DNA of 26,990 nt, taken from positions 1 to 26,990 of the forward strand of contig CAUJJQ010000079.1 of NCBI GenBank assembly GCA_963205285.1. The letters run 5' to 3'. Below, piece after piece: positions 1-8,185 of this stretch. This stretch comes from Pseudomonadota bacterium (GTDB lineage: Bacteria > Pseudomonadota > Alphaproteobacteria > Sphingomonadales > Sphingomonadaceae). Under the pieces are notes generated by a model. The model was not told the origin of the DNA. It did no database searches and saw only the letters and a list, made by a program, of their open reading frames with translations. Within the stretch, counting starts at the first letter, position 1. Each line of letters opens with the position of its first letter. A program made the translations under genes and the position numbers.

Positions 1-296
1 TTGGCAAGGATTAGCTGGATATAGGCGACCCGCTGCCCCGGCCCGTGATAGGTATAACGCCCGCCCCGCCCGGCATCAAAAACCGGAAATCGCGCATCGA
101 CCATTTCGGCAGGGTTGGCGCTGGTGCCCGCAGTATAGAGCGGGGGATGTTCGATCAGCCAGATGCGTTCCGCCGCCTGCCCCGCGTATATGGCGGCAGC
201 GCGGGCTTCCATATCCGCCAGCGCACAGGGGTAATTGATGCGCCCTGCGGCAATTTGCCAATCCACCCCGTCGGTTAAGGCCAATTCATCGTCCAT
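1..296 (-). CDS. lipB: Octanoyltransferase LipB, N-terminal part (runs off the window)
   Basis: LipB transfers the octanoyl group from octanoyl-ACP to lipoyl domains of 2-oxoacid dehydrogenases and the glycine cleavage system, the first step of lipoate synthesis in the cytoplasm. Reading the minus strand from the ATG at 296-294 gives 98 codons without a stop up to the window edge. The translation contains the family hallmarks: [12 protein letters not shown] at about residues 49-60 and a [13 protein letters not shown] stretch at about 76-88. The C-terminal half, with the catalytic lysine/cysteine pair, lies outside the window. The next gene is divergent, so 297-395 should hold both promoters. 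Identification is by motif and is firm. The start fits the usual LipB N-terminus. Confidence 0.93.
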   Translation of the reverse strand, partial: MDDELALTDGVDWQIAAGRINYPCALADMEARAAAIYAGQAAERIWLIEHPPLYTAGTSANPAEMVDARFPVFDAGRGGRYTYHGPGQRVAYIQLILA

Positions 297-395
297 GCGC
301 TGCCCCTGCGCCGCTACGGCGCGCTTGACAAGGGGGCTGGTTGCGCCAGACAAGCGCGCACGGCCCGGATGGCCAGCGGCGAAACAGGGGATTTT

Positions 396-1238
396 ATGCG
401 CGATTTTGATATTGGTTCGGCGGTATCGTCGGCGGTGGCCTTCGTCGGTGAGCATTTGCGGCTTATCCTGATGCTGCTCGGCGGGGCGCTCCTCGTGGGT
501 CAGATATTGGTCTATGTCATGGTCGGCACCAGTCCTGAAGCCATCGCGCAGCAGATTGCCAGCGCCGGAACGTCGGGCGATGCCAGCCAATTATTTCGTC
601 TGGGCGGCGGGCTGCTGGCCGCGTCGGTCGTCGCCGCGCTGTTACAGGCAACCGCACAATTTGCGATTTACCGCATCGCCTTGTCCGATGAACAGGATCT
701 GGGCAGCGCCATTGGCTATGGCACCAATGCGGCCATCCTCTATCTATTGTTCACATTTGCGGTAGCCGTCGTGGCGACATTGATTTTGTTTATACTTGTT
801 TTCGGTTTGATGAGCATGGGCGTATTGTCGAGCGGCGGCGGCGCATCGGCCAGCACCATATTGCTAGCGCTTGCCCTGATGTTGACGTTCATCCCGCTCC
901 TCATCTGGTTGCTGGCCCGTCTGTTTGTCGCCGGTCCGGCGATGGCCGATGCGCGGTCGATCAACCCCATTTACGGACTGACCCAAAGCTGGAAATTAAC
1001 GCAGCGTCACCAATGGCCGATGGTCGGTTATGTGCTGCTCTATATTGTTGCCGCCCTCATCCTGCAGGGGGTTTTGAGCCTTTTTGGCGCGCTGCTCACC
1101 CTTGCCTTGGGGGATGTGGTGGGCGCGATTTTGGCGGGCATCATTGTCGCGGTGCCGGTCGGTATCGTCGGTCTCGCCGTTGCCTATGGCGCCTATGACC
1201 GGCTGCGTCCCGACGATGCGGGGGATATTTTCGGATAA
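396..1238 (+). CDS. Polytopic integral membrane protein, function unknown
   Basis: A 280-residue inner-membrane protein rich in Ala, Leu, Val and Gly, with about six hydrophobic segments: roughly residues 22-45, 75-95, 110-140, 155-180, 215-240 and 243-268. A soluble loop with an [19 protein letters not shown] stretch lies before the last pair of helices. This arrangement recalls the membrane domain of the glycerophosphoryl diester phosphodiesterase/YciC-like group often annotated in sphingomonads, but I see no catalytic motif and assign no function. An upstream in-frame ATG exists at 369. I prefer 396 because an AGGGG ribosome-binding site lies five bases before it and the extra nine residues are poor in character. 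It stands alone between lipB (divergent) and the tRNA (opposite strand). Confidence 0.8.
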   Translation: MRDFDIGSAVSSAVAFVGEHLRLILMLLGGALLVGQILVYVMVGTSPEAIAQQIASAGTSGDASQLFRLGGGLLAASVVAALLQATAQFAIYRIALSDEQDLGSAIGYGTNAAILYLLFTFAVAVVATLILFILVFGLMSMGVLSSGGGASASTILLALALMLTFIPLLIWLLARLFVAGPAMADARSINPIYGLTQSWKLTQRHQWPMVGYVLLYIVAALILQGVLSLFGALLTLALGDVVGAILAGIIVAVPVGIVGLAVAYGAYDRLRPDDAGDIFG

Positions 1239-1241
1239 ATA

Positions 1242-1318
1242 TGGTGACCCCGGCAGGGTTCGAACCTGCGACCATCGGATTAGAAATTCGATGCTCTATC
1301 CAGCTGAGCTACGGGGCC
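1242..1318 (-). tRNA. tRNA-Arg(UCU)
   Basis: The minus strand folds into a complete 77-nt cloverleaf with CCA encoded (1244-1242). The acceptor stem GGCCCCG/CGGGGTC has one G-U pair, the D-arm is GCTC/GAGC, the T-arm GCAGG/CCTGC encloses TTCGAAC, and the anticodon loop TTTCTAA gives anticodon UCU (Arg, AGA/AGG codons). One oddity: the anticodon stem reads TCGAA/TCCGA, so position 30 is A opposite C40, a mismatch where the common alphaproteobacterial form has G-C. The gene ends three bases past the stop codon of the membrane protein on the other strand. Confidence 0.96.
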
Positions 1319-1375
1319 GTGGCGTGGCCATAACCCAATTTGCAATCATCCGCGATAGCGATATGTTCGTCCCCC

Positions 1376-2137
1376 ATGGCAGATGACAGCGAAGATGGCG
1401 CAGCGGGCGCGCTAACCAACCTTGACGGCGCGGCGCTCCACGGGCGACAATTGCGCTATTATGATCTGGCGATGGCGGCCTTTGTCGCCATCCTCCTCCT
1501 CTCCAACATCATCGGCGCGGCCAAACGATCCTTTATCGACCTGCCCTATATCGGCGAATGGCCGTTCGGCGCAGGGGTGCTGTTTTTCCCGCTTTCATAC
1601 GTACTGGGCGATGTTTTGACCGAGGTTTATGGCTATGCCCGTGCCCGCCGCGTAATCTGGACGGGCTTTGTCGCACTGGCCTTTATGGCGGTGATGGCCT
1701 TTGTTGTCGTGAAACTGCCGCCCGCCCCCGGCTGGCAGGATCAGGCGGCCTATGAAGCGGTTTTTGGCAATAGCTGGCGGATCGTCCTTGCATCGATGAC
1801 CGCATTTTGGGCGGGCGAATTTGCCAACAGCTTTGTCCTCGCGAAAATGAAGCTGGCCGACAATGGCCGGCGTATGGGGCTGCGCTTTGTTGCCAGCACC
1901 ATCATCGGACAGGGGATCGACAGCCTGTTATTCTACCCGCTCGCTTTTTATGGGGAACAGAGCTGGCCGAACGGCGAATTGTTCAAAACCGTCTTTTCGC
2001 AATGGGTGACCAAATCTGGCTGGGAAATATTGCTGCTGCCGATCACCATCTGGATCGTCACCGCCATCAAGCGGCGCGAGGGGCTGGATGTTTATGACCG
2101 GGGCACCAACTTCACTCCGTTCAAAACGGGGATTTGA
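1376..2137 (+). CDS. Queuosine precursor transporter, VUT family (YhhQ-like)
   Basis: A 253-residue inner-membrane protein of the VUT/YhhQ family, which imports queuosine precursors (preQ0/preQ1) for tRNA wobble modification. The family pattern is clear: an early LLLSNIIGAAK stretch, then a long Phe-rich helix with PLSYVLGDVLTEVYGYARAR, a FANSFVLAKMK motif, and near the end a RFVASTIIGQGIDSLLFYPLAFYG segment typical of YhhQ. There are about six transmembrane segments and a short basic C-terminus. An in-frame ATG at 1340 lies close to the tRNA and would add twelve uncharacteristic residues, so I chose 1376, which begins an acidic N-terminus (MADDSEDG). No queuosine synthesis gene is visible nearby. 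The gene appears to be monocistronic. Confidence 0.9.
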   Translation: MADDSEDGAAGALTNLDGAALHGRQLRYYDLAMAAFVAILLLSNIIGAAKRSFIDLPYIGEWPFGAGVLFFPLSYVLGDVLTEVYGYARARRVIWTGFVALAFMAVMAFVVVKLPPAPGWQDQAAYEAVFGNSWRIVLASMTAFWAGEFANSFVLAKMKLADNGRRMGLRFVASTIIGQGIDSLLFYPLAFYGEQSWPNGELFKTVFSQWVTKSGWEILLLPITIWIVTAIKRREGLDVYDRGTNFTPFKTGI

Positions 2138-2172
2138 TTCTGGGTGCGAGCGGGGCAGAACGCGCACGCAAC

Positions 2173-2277
2173 CCGTTCCTATCTCGACTTCGCTCGTGTC
2201 TCGTCTTCGCTCGACACAAACGGATGAGAGGATAGATCGTCACCCCGTTCGTATCGAGCGTGTCGAGATAGGAACGG
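2173..2277. repeat. Palindromic intergenic repeat of the CGTTCG/TCGAGCG family, copy 1
   Basis: Two perfect 16-base arms (2173-2188 and 2262-2277) pair across a 73-base centre that holds further partial TCGAGCG and TCGCTCGA units. It fills the gap between the convergent ends of the queuosine-precursor transporter and purQ. Related units occur at 11683-11760 and 14796-14823. It could be a REP-like element or a bidirectional transcription end. No T-run typical of an intrinsic terminator is present. Confidence 0.75.
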
Positions 2278-2322
2278 ATGTAGGGATACATGCCCACCGT
2301 TTGCACAGGGATGACAAGCGGC

Positions 2323-2988
2323 CTAGGCCAGAACCCCCAGCAAACCTTCGAACAGGCGCAGCCCATCCAAATTGCCGTGCGCGGCTTCGACCGCGCGTTC
2401 GGGGTGCGGCATCATGCCCAGAACATTGCCGCCCGCATTCAAAATCCCGGCGATATTGCGCGCCGATCCGTTCACATCGCTGCGATAGCGAAAGGCAATG
2501 CGCCCGTCCGCTTCCAACATGTCGAGCGTATCGGCATCGGCGGCATAGTTTCCGTCATGGTGGGCGATGGGAATCGCCAATTCCTCACCCGCTGCATAGC
2601 GGCTGGTAAAAATGCTCTGGCTGTTCTCAACGCGGATCGGCGCATCTTTGCACAGAAAATGCAGTCCGGCATTGCGCATCAGCGCGCCGGGCAGCAACCC
2701 CGCCTCTGTCAACACCTGAAAACCGTTGCACACCCCCAAAACGGGCGTGCCGCGCGCCGCTGCATCGATGACCACGCGCATGATCGGGCTGCGCGCTGCC
2801 ATCGCCCCCGAACGCAGATAATCGCCATAGGAAAATCCGCCGGGCAGGGCGATGAAATCTGTGCCTGCGGGCAGTTCGCTATCCTTGTGCCAGACCATCT
2901 GGGGGGCATGGCCGCTGACCAGTTCGATGGCGCGCGCCATGTCACGGTCGCAATTGGAACCGGGAAAGACAATGACCGCGCTGCGCAT
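2323..2988 (-). CDS. purQ: Phosphoribosylformylglycinamidine synthase subunit PurQ
   Basis: PurQ is the glutaminase subunit of the three-part PurSQL enzyme (EC 6.3.5.3) that converts FGAR to FGAM in purine synthesis. It releases ammonia from glutamine for PurL. At 221 residues it has the normal length for the separate small subunit. It is a class I glutamine amidotransferase: the nucleophile Cys87 lies in GVCNGF, and the His195/Glu197 pair in MMPHPERA. The N-terminal FPGSNCDRD and the [12 protein letters not shown] oxyanion-loop region are also typical. It lies 18 bp downstream of purS in one operon. purL is not in the window. An AAAGG ribosome-binding site precedes the start. Confidence 0.97.
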   Translation of the reverse strand: MRSAVIVFPGSNCDRDMARAIELVSGHAPQMVWHKDSELPAGTDFIALPGGFSYGDYLRSGAMAARSPIMRVVIDAAARGTPVLGVCNGFQVLTEAGLLPGALMRNAGLHFLCKDAPIRVENSQSIFTSRYAAGEELAIPIAHHDGNYAADADTLDMLEADGRIAFRYRSDVNGSARNIAGILNAGGNVLGMMPHPERAVEAAHGNLDGLRLFEGLLGVLA

Positions 2989-3006
2989 GGGCCGACCTTT
3001 CTAAAT

Positions 3007-3237
3007 TCAGATGCCGCTGATGCGGAAATTTTCGATGACGGTATTGGCCAGCAACTGCTGGCACATGTCGCGCACCTGCGCCTCGGTCGTGTTATCGGCG
3101 ACGTCGAGCGTCAGATAGCGTCCGGCGCGCACATCCTCCACCCCCGCAAAGCCCAACCCATGGAGCGCCTGGGTGATGGCGCGACCTTGGGGGTCGAGCA
3201 CGCCGGGTTTCAATGTGACGAAAACTTCGACTTTCAT
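3007..3237 (-). CDS. purS: Phosphoribosylformylglycinamidine synthase subunit PurS
   Basis: PurS is the small structural subunit that bridges PurQ and PurL in the FGAM synthase complex of most bacteria other than the enterics. The 76-residue protein begins MKVEVFVTLKPGVLDPQG and contains the conserved DVRAGRYLTLDV segment and a LLANTVIENFRI C-terminus, all matching the family. The frame is open further upstream to 3339, but that extension is unlike PurS, and an AAAGAGG ribosome-binding site lies nine bases before the ATG at 3237, so the shorter start is right. purS leads the purS-purQ operon. The promoter should lie in 3238-3395, shared with the divergent small membrane protein. Confidence 0.96.
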   Translation of the reverse strand: MKVEVFVTLKPGVLDPQGRAITQALHGLGFAGVEDVRAGRYLTLDVADNTTEAQVRDMCQQLLANTVIENFRISGI

Positions 3238-3395
3238 CGCGCGCGGCCTCTTTAATCTCCAGGTGGGGCTATGCGCGCGCCTATGGCCCGACGCGCGCGT
3301 GCTGGCAAGGGTAAAGGCCGCACAACGGTGGGTTCGCACCGCTTATTAACCATTTTGCTTTAGATCGGGCCGCGACAATCAAGTGGATTTTCGTA

Positions 3396-3545
3396 ATGGG
3401 CCTGATTTCGCTCACCATGTTCATCGGCCTGTGGGGCTGGGGCCACCAGCTTTTTGGCTGGTATGACCCCGACGGACAGGTGCAATTGGCGATTTTCGCA
3501 TCCTTCCTTTTTGGAATTATCTGCGGCTATCGCGTGCATGCGTAG
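3396..3545 (+). CDS. Small two-helix membrane protein, function unknown
   Basis: A 49-codon frame starting MGLISLTMFIGLWGWG and ending GIICGYRVHA. It has two hydrophobic stretches (residues 2-20 and 31-45) separated by a polar turn (WYDPDGQ), as expected of a small hairpin membrane protein. The frame stays open upstream with IKWIFV just before the chosen ATG, so a non-ATG start a few codons earlier is possible. It is divergent from purS. I do not recognise the family firmly. The hydrophobic pattern and the helix-turn-helix layout argue for a real gene, but no ribosome-binding site stands out. Confidence 0.5.
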   Translation: MGLISLTMFIGLWGWGHQLFGWYDPDGQVQLAIFASFLFGIICGYRVHA

Positions 3546-3600
3546 GGCATAGCGTGCCCCTCTTTCCGTTGGTGCCGAGTGAATTTTATTGGGGTTGTGA

Positions 3601-3619
3601 GCATGATGGCACATCATGC
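3601..3619. repeat. Perfect short inverted repeat downstream of the small membrane gene
   Basis: GCATGATG and CATCATGC form an 8-bp perfect inverted repeat around GCA. It lies 55 bp after the stop of the small membrane protein and about 140 bp before the VIT-protein gene. There is no T-tract, so an operator of the downstream gene is as likely as a terminator. Confidence 0.45.
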
Positions 3620-3756
3620 GGCCCCGAAATTCTGGCTGAGTCTATAGTCGCGCGCTGAGGGCGAACGGCCCCAATTCAGCTTGCCCCCTTGTTCAGCTTG
3701 GCGACAGGCAATGCTGGGCAGTATCAAGGTTACAGTATATCATCAGGGGGTGGGCA

Positions 3757-6700
3757 ATGGGGACACATATGAGGCTATCTGGCGCAGCGACCATCGCCCT
3801 GTTGCTCGCCGCCCCGGCGTGGGCCCAAGCATCTGCGCCGCGTCCAGCCGCCGCTAGCGCACCTGCAATAGCCCCCGCACTCCCAAGCGTGCAGTTAATC
3901 GGCAATGTGCGCGGTGTGCGGTCGGACGTCAGCACCAGCCATGCGCTGGCGATAGAGGTTATGGATGTGCGCGTGCGCATCATCGGCGGGATTGCCGAAA
4001 CCACCATCACCGCCACCTTCAAAAATGAGGGGGGGGAGGTTTTGGAGGGTGATTTTCGTTTTGACATGCCGCGCGGTGCCGTCGTCACCGGCTATGCGCT
4101 CGACGTCGGGCAGGATTTGATCGACGGGGTCATCGCCCCGCGCGATCAGGCGCGCGAAGCGTATCAACGGCGCGTTGCGGTGCGGGTTGACCCCGGCCTT
4201 GCCGAAGTGACATGGTCGGACCAATTTTCGACCCGCATTTTCCCGATTAACCCGCGCGCCAGCCGCACCATCCGCCTTGTCATGACATCGCCGGTTGACG
4301 CGCGCGAAGGCTATGTGCTGCCCATGCGCCCATCGGGGCCGGTTGGCCGCTTCACACTCCATATCGAACGCGATGCAGGGCAGATCAGCTTTCCCGATGG
4401 TTTGGGGCAAACACCGGGTGAAAATGGCGCGGCGGTCGATGTCGAACGCTGGGGCGCGCAATTGGACGGCGCGCTGCGCATTTCGGCCAATGCAACCGGT
4501 GACGCCGCGCGGCTCACCCTGTCGCGCCATGCAAATGGGGAGGGGTTTTTTACCCTCTACGCGCCGATCCCCGTTGGTGCCGCTGGGCCGGACCGCAGCG
4601 CGCCGGTGCATATTTTCTGGGATCGTTCGGCCAGCCGCATCGATGATGACCGCACCAATGAACAGGCGCTGCTGACCCAATGGTTGGCGCAGCGGCGGCC
4701 AGCGTCCATCACCATCAGCCTGTTTGATTCATCGGGGGTTGAAACGCGGCGGGTCAATGGCGCGGCCGATCTGGCAGCGCTGCTCGCCGCTGTCCATTAT
4801 GCCGGCGGCACCAGCTTTGCCGCCCTAGGGCAAGTGGCGGTTGCACCGGGGGCGACCTGCCTCCTTTTCAGCGACGGGCGCGTTTCGATTGATGCGCGGG
4901 CCAATTTTGCCCTGCCCTGCCGCACCCATGCCATCGCATCGGACCGCGAAGTGGACAGGGGTTGGCTGTCCGCCATTACCGGCGCGTCGGGCGGTGCCTT
5001 TGTCGATTTGCGCAGTGTCCAGGCGGAGGCGGCGATTGCCCTGCTCGACGGCGGCGATGCGGCGATTGGCGCGCTATATGATGACGTGGGCAACCGCATT
5101 GATGCGCTGCGCCTGCCCGCCGCGCCGGGGCGTTTCCGTTTGGTCGGGCCGATGCCCCGAACCGGCGGCCTGACGCTGGTCGCGCCCGATGGTCGGCGCA
5201 CCCCCTTTCAACGTCCGATGGGCGATGGTGCGCGTTTCTCGGGCGCAGGGGCCATTTGGGCATCGCGCCGTCTGGCCGCCGATGCCGCCGACATGCCGAT
5301 TGACCAAATGGTTGCGTGGGCGCGGCGTTATGGTGTCGCCAGCCCGATGGCGAGCTTCATCGTGCTCGAAAATCCGGGCGATTATGTGGAGGCCAATATC
5401 CCGCCGCCCGCCAGCTATCCCAAGGCGCTGGCCGACCAATATGCCCAAATTCGCGCCAATGCCGACCGGCAAATCGCCAGCATGCAGGCACAGCGGTTGG
5501 GTGAGGTGGAGGGGATGTGGCGTCAACGCATCGCTTGGTGGGAAACGCGCTTTCCGGTGGCAACGACACCGCAACGCCCAGAACCGCGCGATAATCGGCG
5601 CAATCGGACCGACCGCGCCAATGAGGGGCCGATGGAGCCAAATGTTATAGCACCGCCGCCGCCCTCACCGCCACCACCCCCGCCGCCGCCGCCCCCGCCG
5701 GTGCTGGACGCGCCGGAACAGCAAATAATCGTCACAGCCGCTGGTACCCGCGCGCCCAATCTGGAATCCGCCACCCCGATAACGTCGATTACTTCGGATT
5801 CTTCGGACGAAATTGACCGGGCGGCATCATCGTCCGACGTCACCGCCCAAGCATCGCCAACCGCGCTCGGCAACCTTGACCAAGGCTATGCAGCCGATGA
5901 CGGTATTCGCCTGCCCACATGGTCGTCGGACAGGGTGTGGATCGCGCGGCTGACCAATGCTGCTGATTGGCAAGCGGAACAGGATGCGCTGGCCCGCGAA
6001 TATGGCGCGCTGCCGATATTCTGGTTCGATGTCGCCGAATGGCATTTTCGCGCTGGCCGCGTGGCACAGGCGCGGCGCGCGGTTGAATCCGCGCTTGATC
6101 TGCCCGCCCGCGATAATGAAACACTCGCCATCGTTGCCAATCGGCTGACCCGCTATGGCGATTTTGATCGGGCGATTTTCCTGCTGCGTCAATTGGCAAT
6201 GCGCGAAAATGAACGCCCGCAGCCGCTATATACGCTGGGTGTGACGCTGATGGCGCGGGCAGAGGCGCACCGCAGCGCGGGCAGGCGCGATGCTGCGCGC
6301 GCCGATTTGGCCGAAGCGCTCGCCAGCATCACCGATGCCGTGATAAAGGTGCGGCGCGAAAATTATGCTGGGTTTGAAACATTGGCGTTGATGGACGCCA
6401 ACCGCGCGCTGGCCCAATTGCGCGCGCTGGGTGGGGACAGCCGGGTGTTGCCCCAGTCGCTCATCCGCAACCTCGAACTTGATCTGCGCGTCGTGGTCGA
6501 ATGGAACACGCCGCGCACCGACCTCGACCTGTGGGTCACCGCGCCCGATGGCGAACGCGTTGGTTACAGCAATCGTCAGGGGCGGCAGGGCGGCCATTTA
6601 ACCGCCGATGTCACCAATGGCTTTGGGCCAGAGGAATTTGTCCTGCGCCGGGCGGACAATGGCAGCTACCATATTCAGGCGAACAGCTTTGCCCCAGACC

Positions 6701-6858
6701 GCACCAACCCCAATGGCCCATCGTCATTGAGCGCGCGGATCATCCGCAATTTTGGCCGCCCGAACCAGAGTGAGGAACGGGTTGATGTCGAAATGCAGCC
6801 CGACCGCGCCAACTGGTCAGAAATTGGCAGGGTCGAACTGGGAAAGCCGGGTGGGTAA
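3757..6858 (+). CDS. Secreted VIT/VWA/TPR/DUF2135 multidomain protein with TonB-receptor-like insert
   Basis: A 1033-residue exported protein of unknown role. Domains in order: signal peptide (about 1-25, hydrophobic core then AWAQA); VIT domain (about 65-180); VWA domain (about 284-420) with an intact MIDAS set, namely Asp289-x-Ser291-x-Ser293, Thr352 in GGTSF and Asp373 in FSDG; a Glu/Arg-rich stretch (about 540-615); a proline run (about 633-648); a short IIVTAAGTRAPNLESA segment (657-672) that resembles the TonB box and plug start of TonB-dependent receptors; helical repeats resembling TPRs (about 740-890); and a C-terminal DUF2135 domain (about 907-1005, with WNTPRTDLDLWVTAPDGE). VIT/VWA proteins usually mediate metal-dependent protein contacts, so a periplasmic or surface scaffold is the likely role. 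An AGGGGG ribosome-binding site six bases before 3757 supports this start over the ATG at 3769. It is monocistronic. Confidence 0.88.
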   Translation: MGTHMRLSGAATIALLLAAPAWAQASAPRPAAASAPAIAPALPSVQLIGNVRGVRSDVSTSHALAIEVMDVRVRIIGGIAETTITATFKNEGGEVLEGDFRFDMPRGAVVTGYALDVGQDLIDGVIAPRDQAREAYQRRVAVRVDPGLAEVTWSDQFSTRIFPINPRASRTIRLVMTSPVDAREGYVLPMRPSGPVGRFTLHIERDAGQISFPDGLGQTPGENGAAVDVERWGAQLDGALRISANATGDAARLTLSRHANGEGFFTLYAPIPVGAAGPDRSAPVHIFWDRSASRIDDDRTNEQALLTQWLAQRRPASITISLFDSSGVETRRVNGAADLAALLAAVHYAGGTSFAALGQVAVAPGATCLLFSDGRVSIDARANFALPCRTHAIASDREVDRGWLSAITGASGGAFVDLRSVQAEAAIALLDGGDAAIGALYDDVGNRIDALRLPAAPGRFRLVGPMPRTGGLTLVAPDGRRTPFQRPMGDGARFSGAGAIWASRRLAADAADMPIDQMVAWARRYGVASPMASFIVLENPGDYVEANIPPPASYPKALADQYAQIRANADRQIASMQAQRLGEVEGMWRQRIAWWETRFPVATTPQRPEPRDNRRNRTDRANEGPMEPNVIAPPPPSPPPPPPPPPPPVLDAPEQQIIVTAAGTRAPNLESATPITSITSDSSDEIDRAASSSDVTAQASPTALGNLDQGYAADDGIRLPTWSSDRVWIARLTNAADWQAEQDALAREYGALPIFWFDVAEWHFRAGRVAQARRAVESALDLPARDNETLAIVANRLTRYGDFDRAIFLLRQLAMRENERPQPLYTLGVTLMARAEAHRSAGRRDAARADLAEALASITDAVIKVRRENYAGFETLALMDANRALAQLRALGGDSRVLPQSLIRNLELDLRVVVEWNTPRTDLDLWVTAPDGERVGYSNRQGRQGGHLTADVTNGFGPEEFVLRRADNGSYHIQANSFAPDRTNPNGPSSLSARIIRNFGRPNQSEERVDVEMQPDRANWSEIGRVELGKPGG

Positions 6859-6863
6859 TCAAA

Positions 6864-6956
6864 GTGATTTCGAGTGAAATGTTCCATTTCACTCGAAATC
6901 ACGGTAGGCAAAAATAATCAGAGCCTGTTTCGATTCAATCTAATCGCAACAGGCTC
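6864..6956 (+). repeat. Two-hairpin intergenic repeat, copy 1 (hairpins A and B)
   Basis: Hairpin A (6864-6902) has perfect 18-base arms around a TTC loop and begins five bases after the VIT-protein stop codon. After an 18-nt spacer comes hairpin B (6921-6956): 15-base arms with one mismatch around CAATCT. The same A-18 nt-B order occurs at 26354-26258 on the other strand, again directly behind a stop codon. There is no U-run, so these are not classical intrinsic terminators. A mobile 3'-UTR element or REP-like pair is more likely. Confidence 0.85.
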
Positions 6957-6967
6957 TGGGAAATGTT

Positions 6968-7019
6968 GAAGCGTCGGGGCTTGGGTATTGGGACCAGTCG
7001 TTACCCACCCCGACGCTTC
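6968..7019. repeat. Long imperfect hairpin between convergent genes
   Basis: Arms GAAGCGTCGGGG (6968-6979) and CCCCGACGCTTC (7008-7019) pair perfectly. Inside, TGGGTA (6982-6987) pairs with TACCCA (7002-7007) after a 2-nt bulge. A 10-base direct repeat, ATTGGGACCA, lies at 6987-6996 and 7039-7048. It may end transcription of the sigma-54 regulator gene from the right or of the VIT gene from the left. Confidence 0.6.
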
Positions 7020-7076
7020 GTTCGGACAGTTTGACGCCATTGGGACCAACCGGGCGCGCACCTGTCCAAAAGGAAC

Positions 7077-8108
7077 TTACTGCCGTTCGATACCGTGACG
7101 GCGCATCCTGTCCTGCAAAGTCGTTCGGCAAATCCCCAATTGTCGGGCCGCCGCCGCCACAACCCCGTCATTATTGCCAAGCGCGGCCAAAATCGCGGTG
7201 CGTTCGACCGCCGCCATGCGGGCATCATGGCCTATGTCCAGTTTGGCCGCGCTTTCTGCCAGCGGGTGGAGCAGACCCGCCACATCCTCTGCCTGCACCA
7301 ACATCGGGTCAGGCAAATGCGCCGCGCGCGCAACGACATTGCGCAATTCGCGGACATTGCCCGGCCAATCATGGCGCATCAGCCGCAGCATTGCTGCATC
7401 GCTGAAACGCACATCGACCCCCAATTCACGCGCCAATGCCAGCACCAATTGCGGCAGGTCGCGTGTGCGTTCGACGAGTGGGGGCAAGCGCACCGGCAGC
7501 ACGGCAAGCCGGAACCACAGGTCCCGCCGAAAACGCCCCTCATCAACCATCTGCACCAGATTACAGTGGGTGGCAGCGATTATCCGCGCCGCAAAGGGTA
7601 AATTGCCATAGCCACCAAGGCGGCGGAAACAACGCCCCTCCAACACACGCAGCAGGCGGCTTTGGGCATCGAGCGGCATGTCGCCAATTTCATCGAGGAA
7701 CAGGACACCGTCGCCTGCAGATTCGATGCAACCAATGTGCTGGCGGCTCGCGCCGGTAAAGGCGCCCGCTTCATGCCCGAATAATTCGCTTTCCAGCAAA
7801 GTTGCCGGAATGGCGGCGATATTTATGGCGACAAAGGGGCGTTTGGCGCGCGGCCCGGCCGCATGGATGGCGCGCGCTGCCACTTCCTTGCCGCTGCCCG
7901 ATGGGCCAAGCAAAATGACGCTCGAATCCCCCGCTGTCAGCCCGCGCAAATTGCTGCGTAACTGGTGCATGGCGGTTGAATCACCAACCAGCGCATGGGT
8001 AAAGCCATCGGCTGGTTCGCTGACCCGTTCATGCATGGTTCGGCCTAATGGGCTTACACGCACTGTCGTTTCGGTCGTGCCGTGCAAAATTTTGTAGGGC
8101 TGGTTCAT
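7077..8108 (-). CDS. Sigma-54-dependent transcriptional activator, no receiver domain
   Basis: A bacterial enhancer-binding protein of 343 residues that would activate RNA polymerase with RpoN by ATP hydrolysis. The AAA+ core has Walker A GPSGSGKE (about 68-75), the sigma-54 contact loop GAFTGA (about 115-120), Walker B VLFLDEIGD, and the RFRRDLWFRL arginine-finger region. A Fis-type helix-turn-helix ends the protein (NNDGVVAAAARQLGICRTTLQDRM). The N-terminus before the AAA+ core is only about 40 residues and holds no receiver, GAF or PAS domain. Control must therefore come from a partner protein or from expression level, as in PspF-like activators. I placed the start at 8108 (MNQPYK) rather than 8129. 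An AAGG box lies just upstream. It is divergent from a small lipoprotein gene. Its target is unknown. Confidence 0.9.
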   Translation of the reverse strand: MNQPYKILHGTTETTVRVSPLGRTMHERVSEPADGFTHALVGDSTAMHQLRSNLRGLTAGDSSVILLGPSGSGKEVAARAIHAAGPRAKRPFVAINIAAIPATLLESELFGHEAGAFTGASRQHIGCIESAGDGVLFLDEIGDMPLDAQSRLLRVLEGRCFRRLGGYGNLPFAARIIAATHCNLVQMVDEGRFRRDLWFRLAVLPVRLPPLVERTRDLPQLVLALARELGVDVRFSDAAMLRLMRHDWPGNVRELRNVVARAAHLPDPMLVQAEDVAGLLHPLAESAAKLDIGHDARMAAVERTAILAALGNNDGVVAAAARQLGICRTTLQDRMRRHGIERQ

Positions 8109-8185
8109 GCCGCCTTGATGGCGCACCAAAGTTTAGCAAAATATGTGTCATCGAACCAAAATGGCGCAATATGTCTAGGGATATA

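Noticed and set aside
5653..5700. Proline-codon run as an expanded simple repeat or assembly error
   Set aside because: The frame continues cleanly on both sides, and proline linkers before such segments are common in exported proteins. The codon run alone proves nothing.
8109..8185. Sigma-54 (-24/-12) promoter between the activator and the lipoprotein gene
   Set aside because: A TGGCGC and a TTTAGC box occur, but the GG-to-GC spacing is 14 instead of 10 bases.
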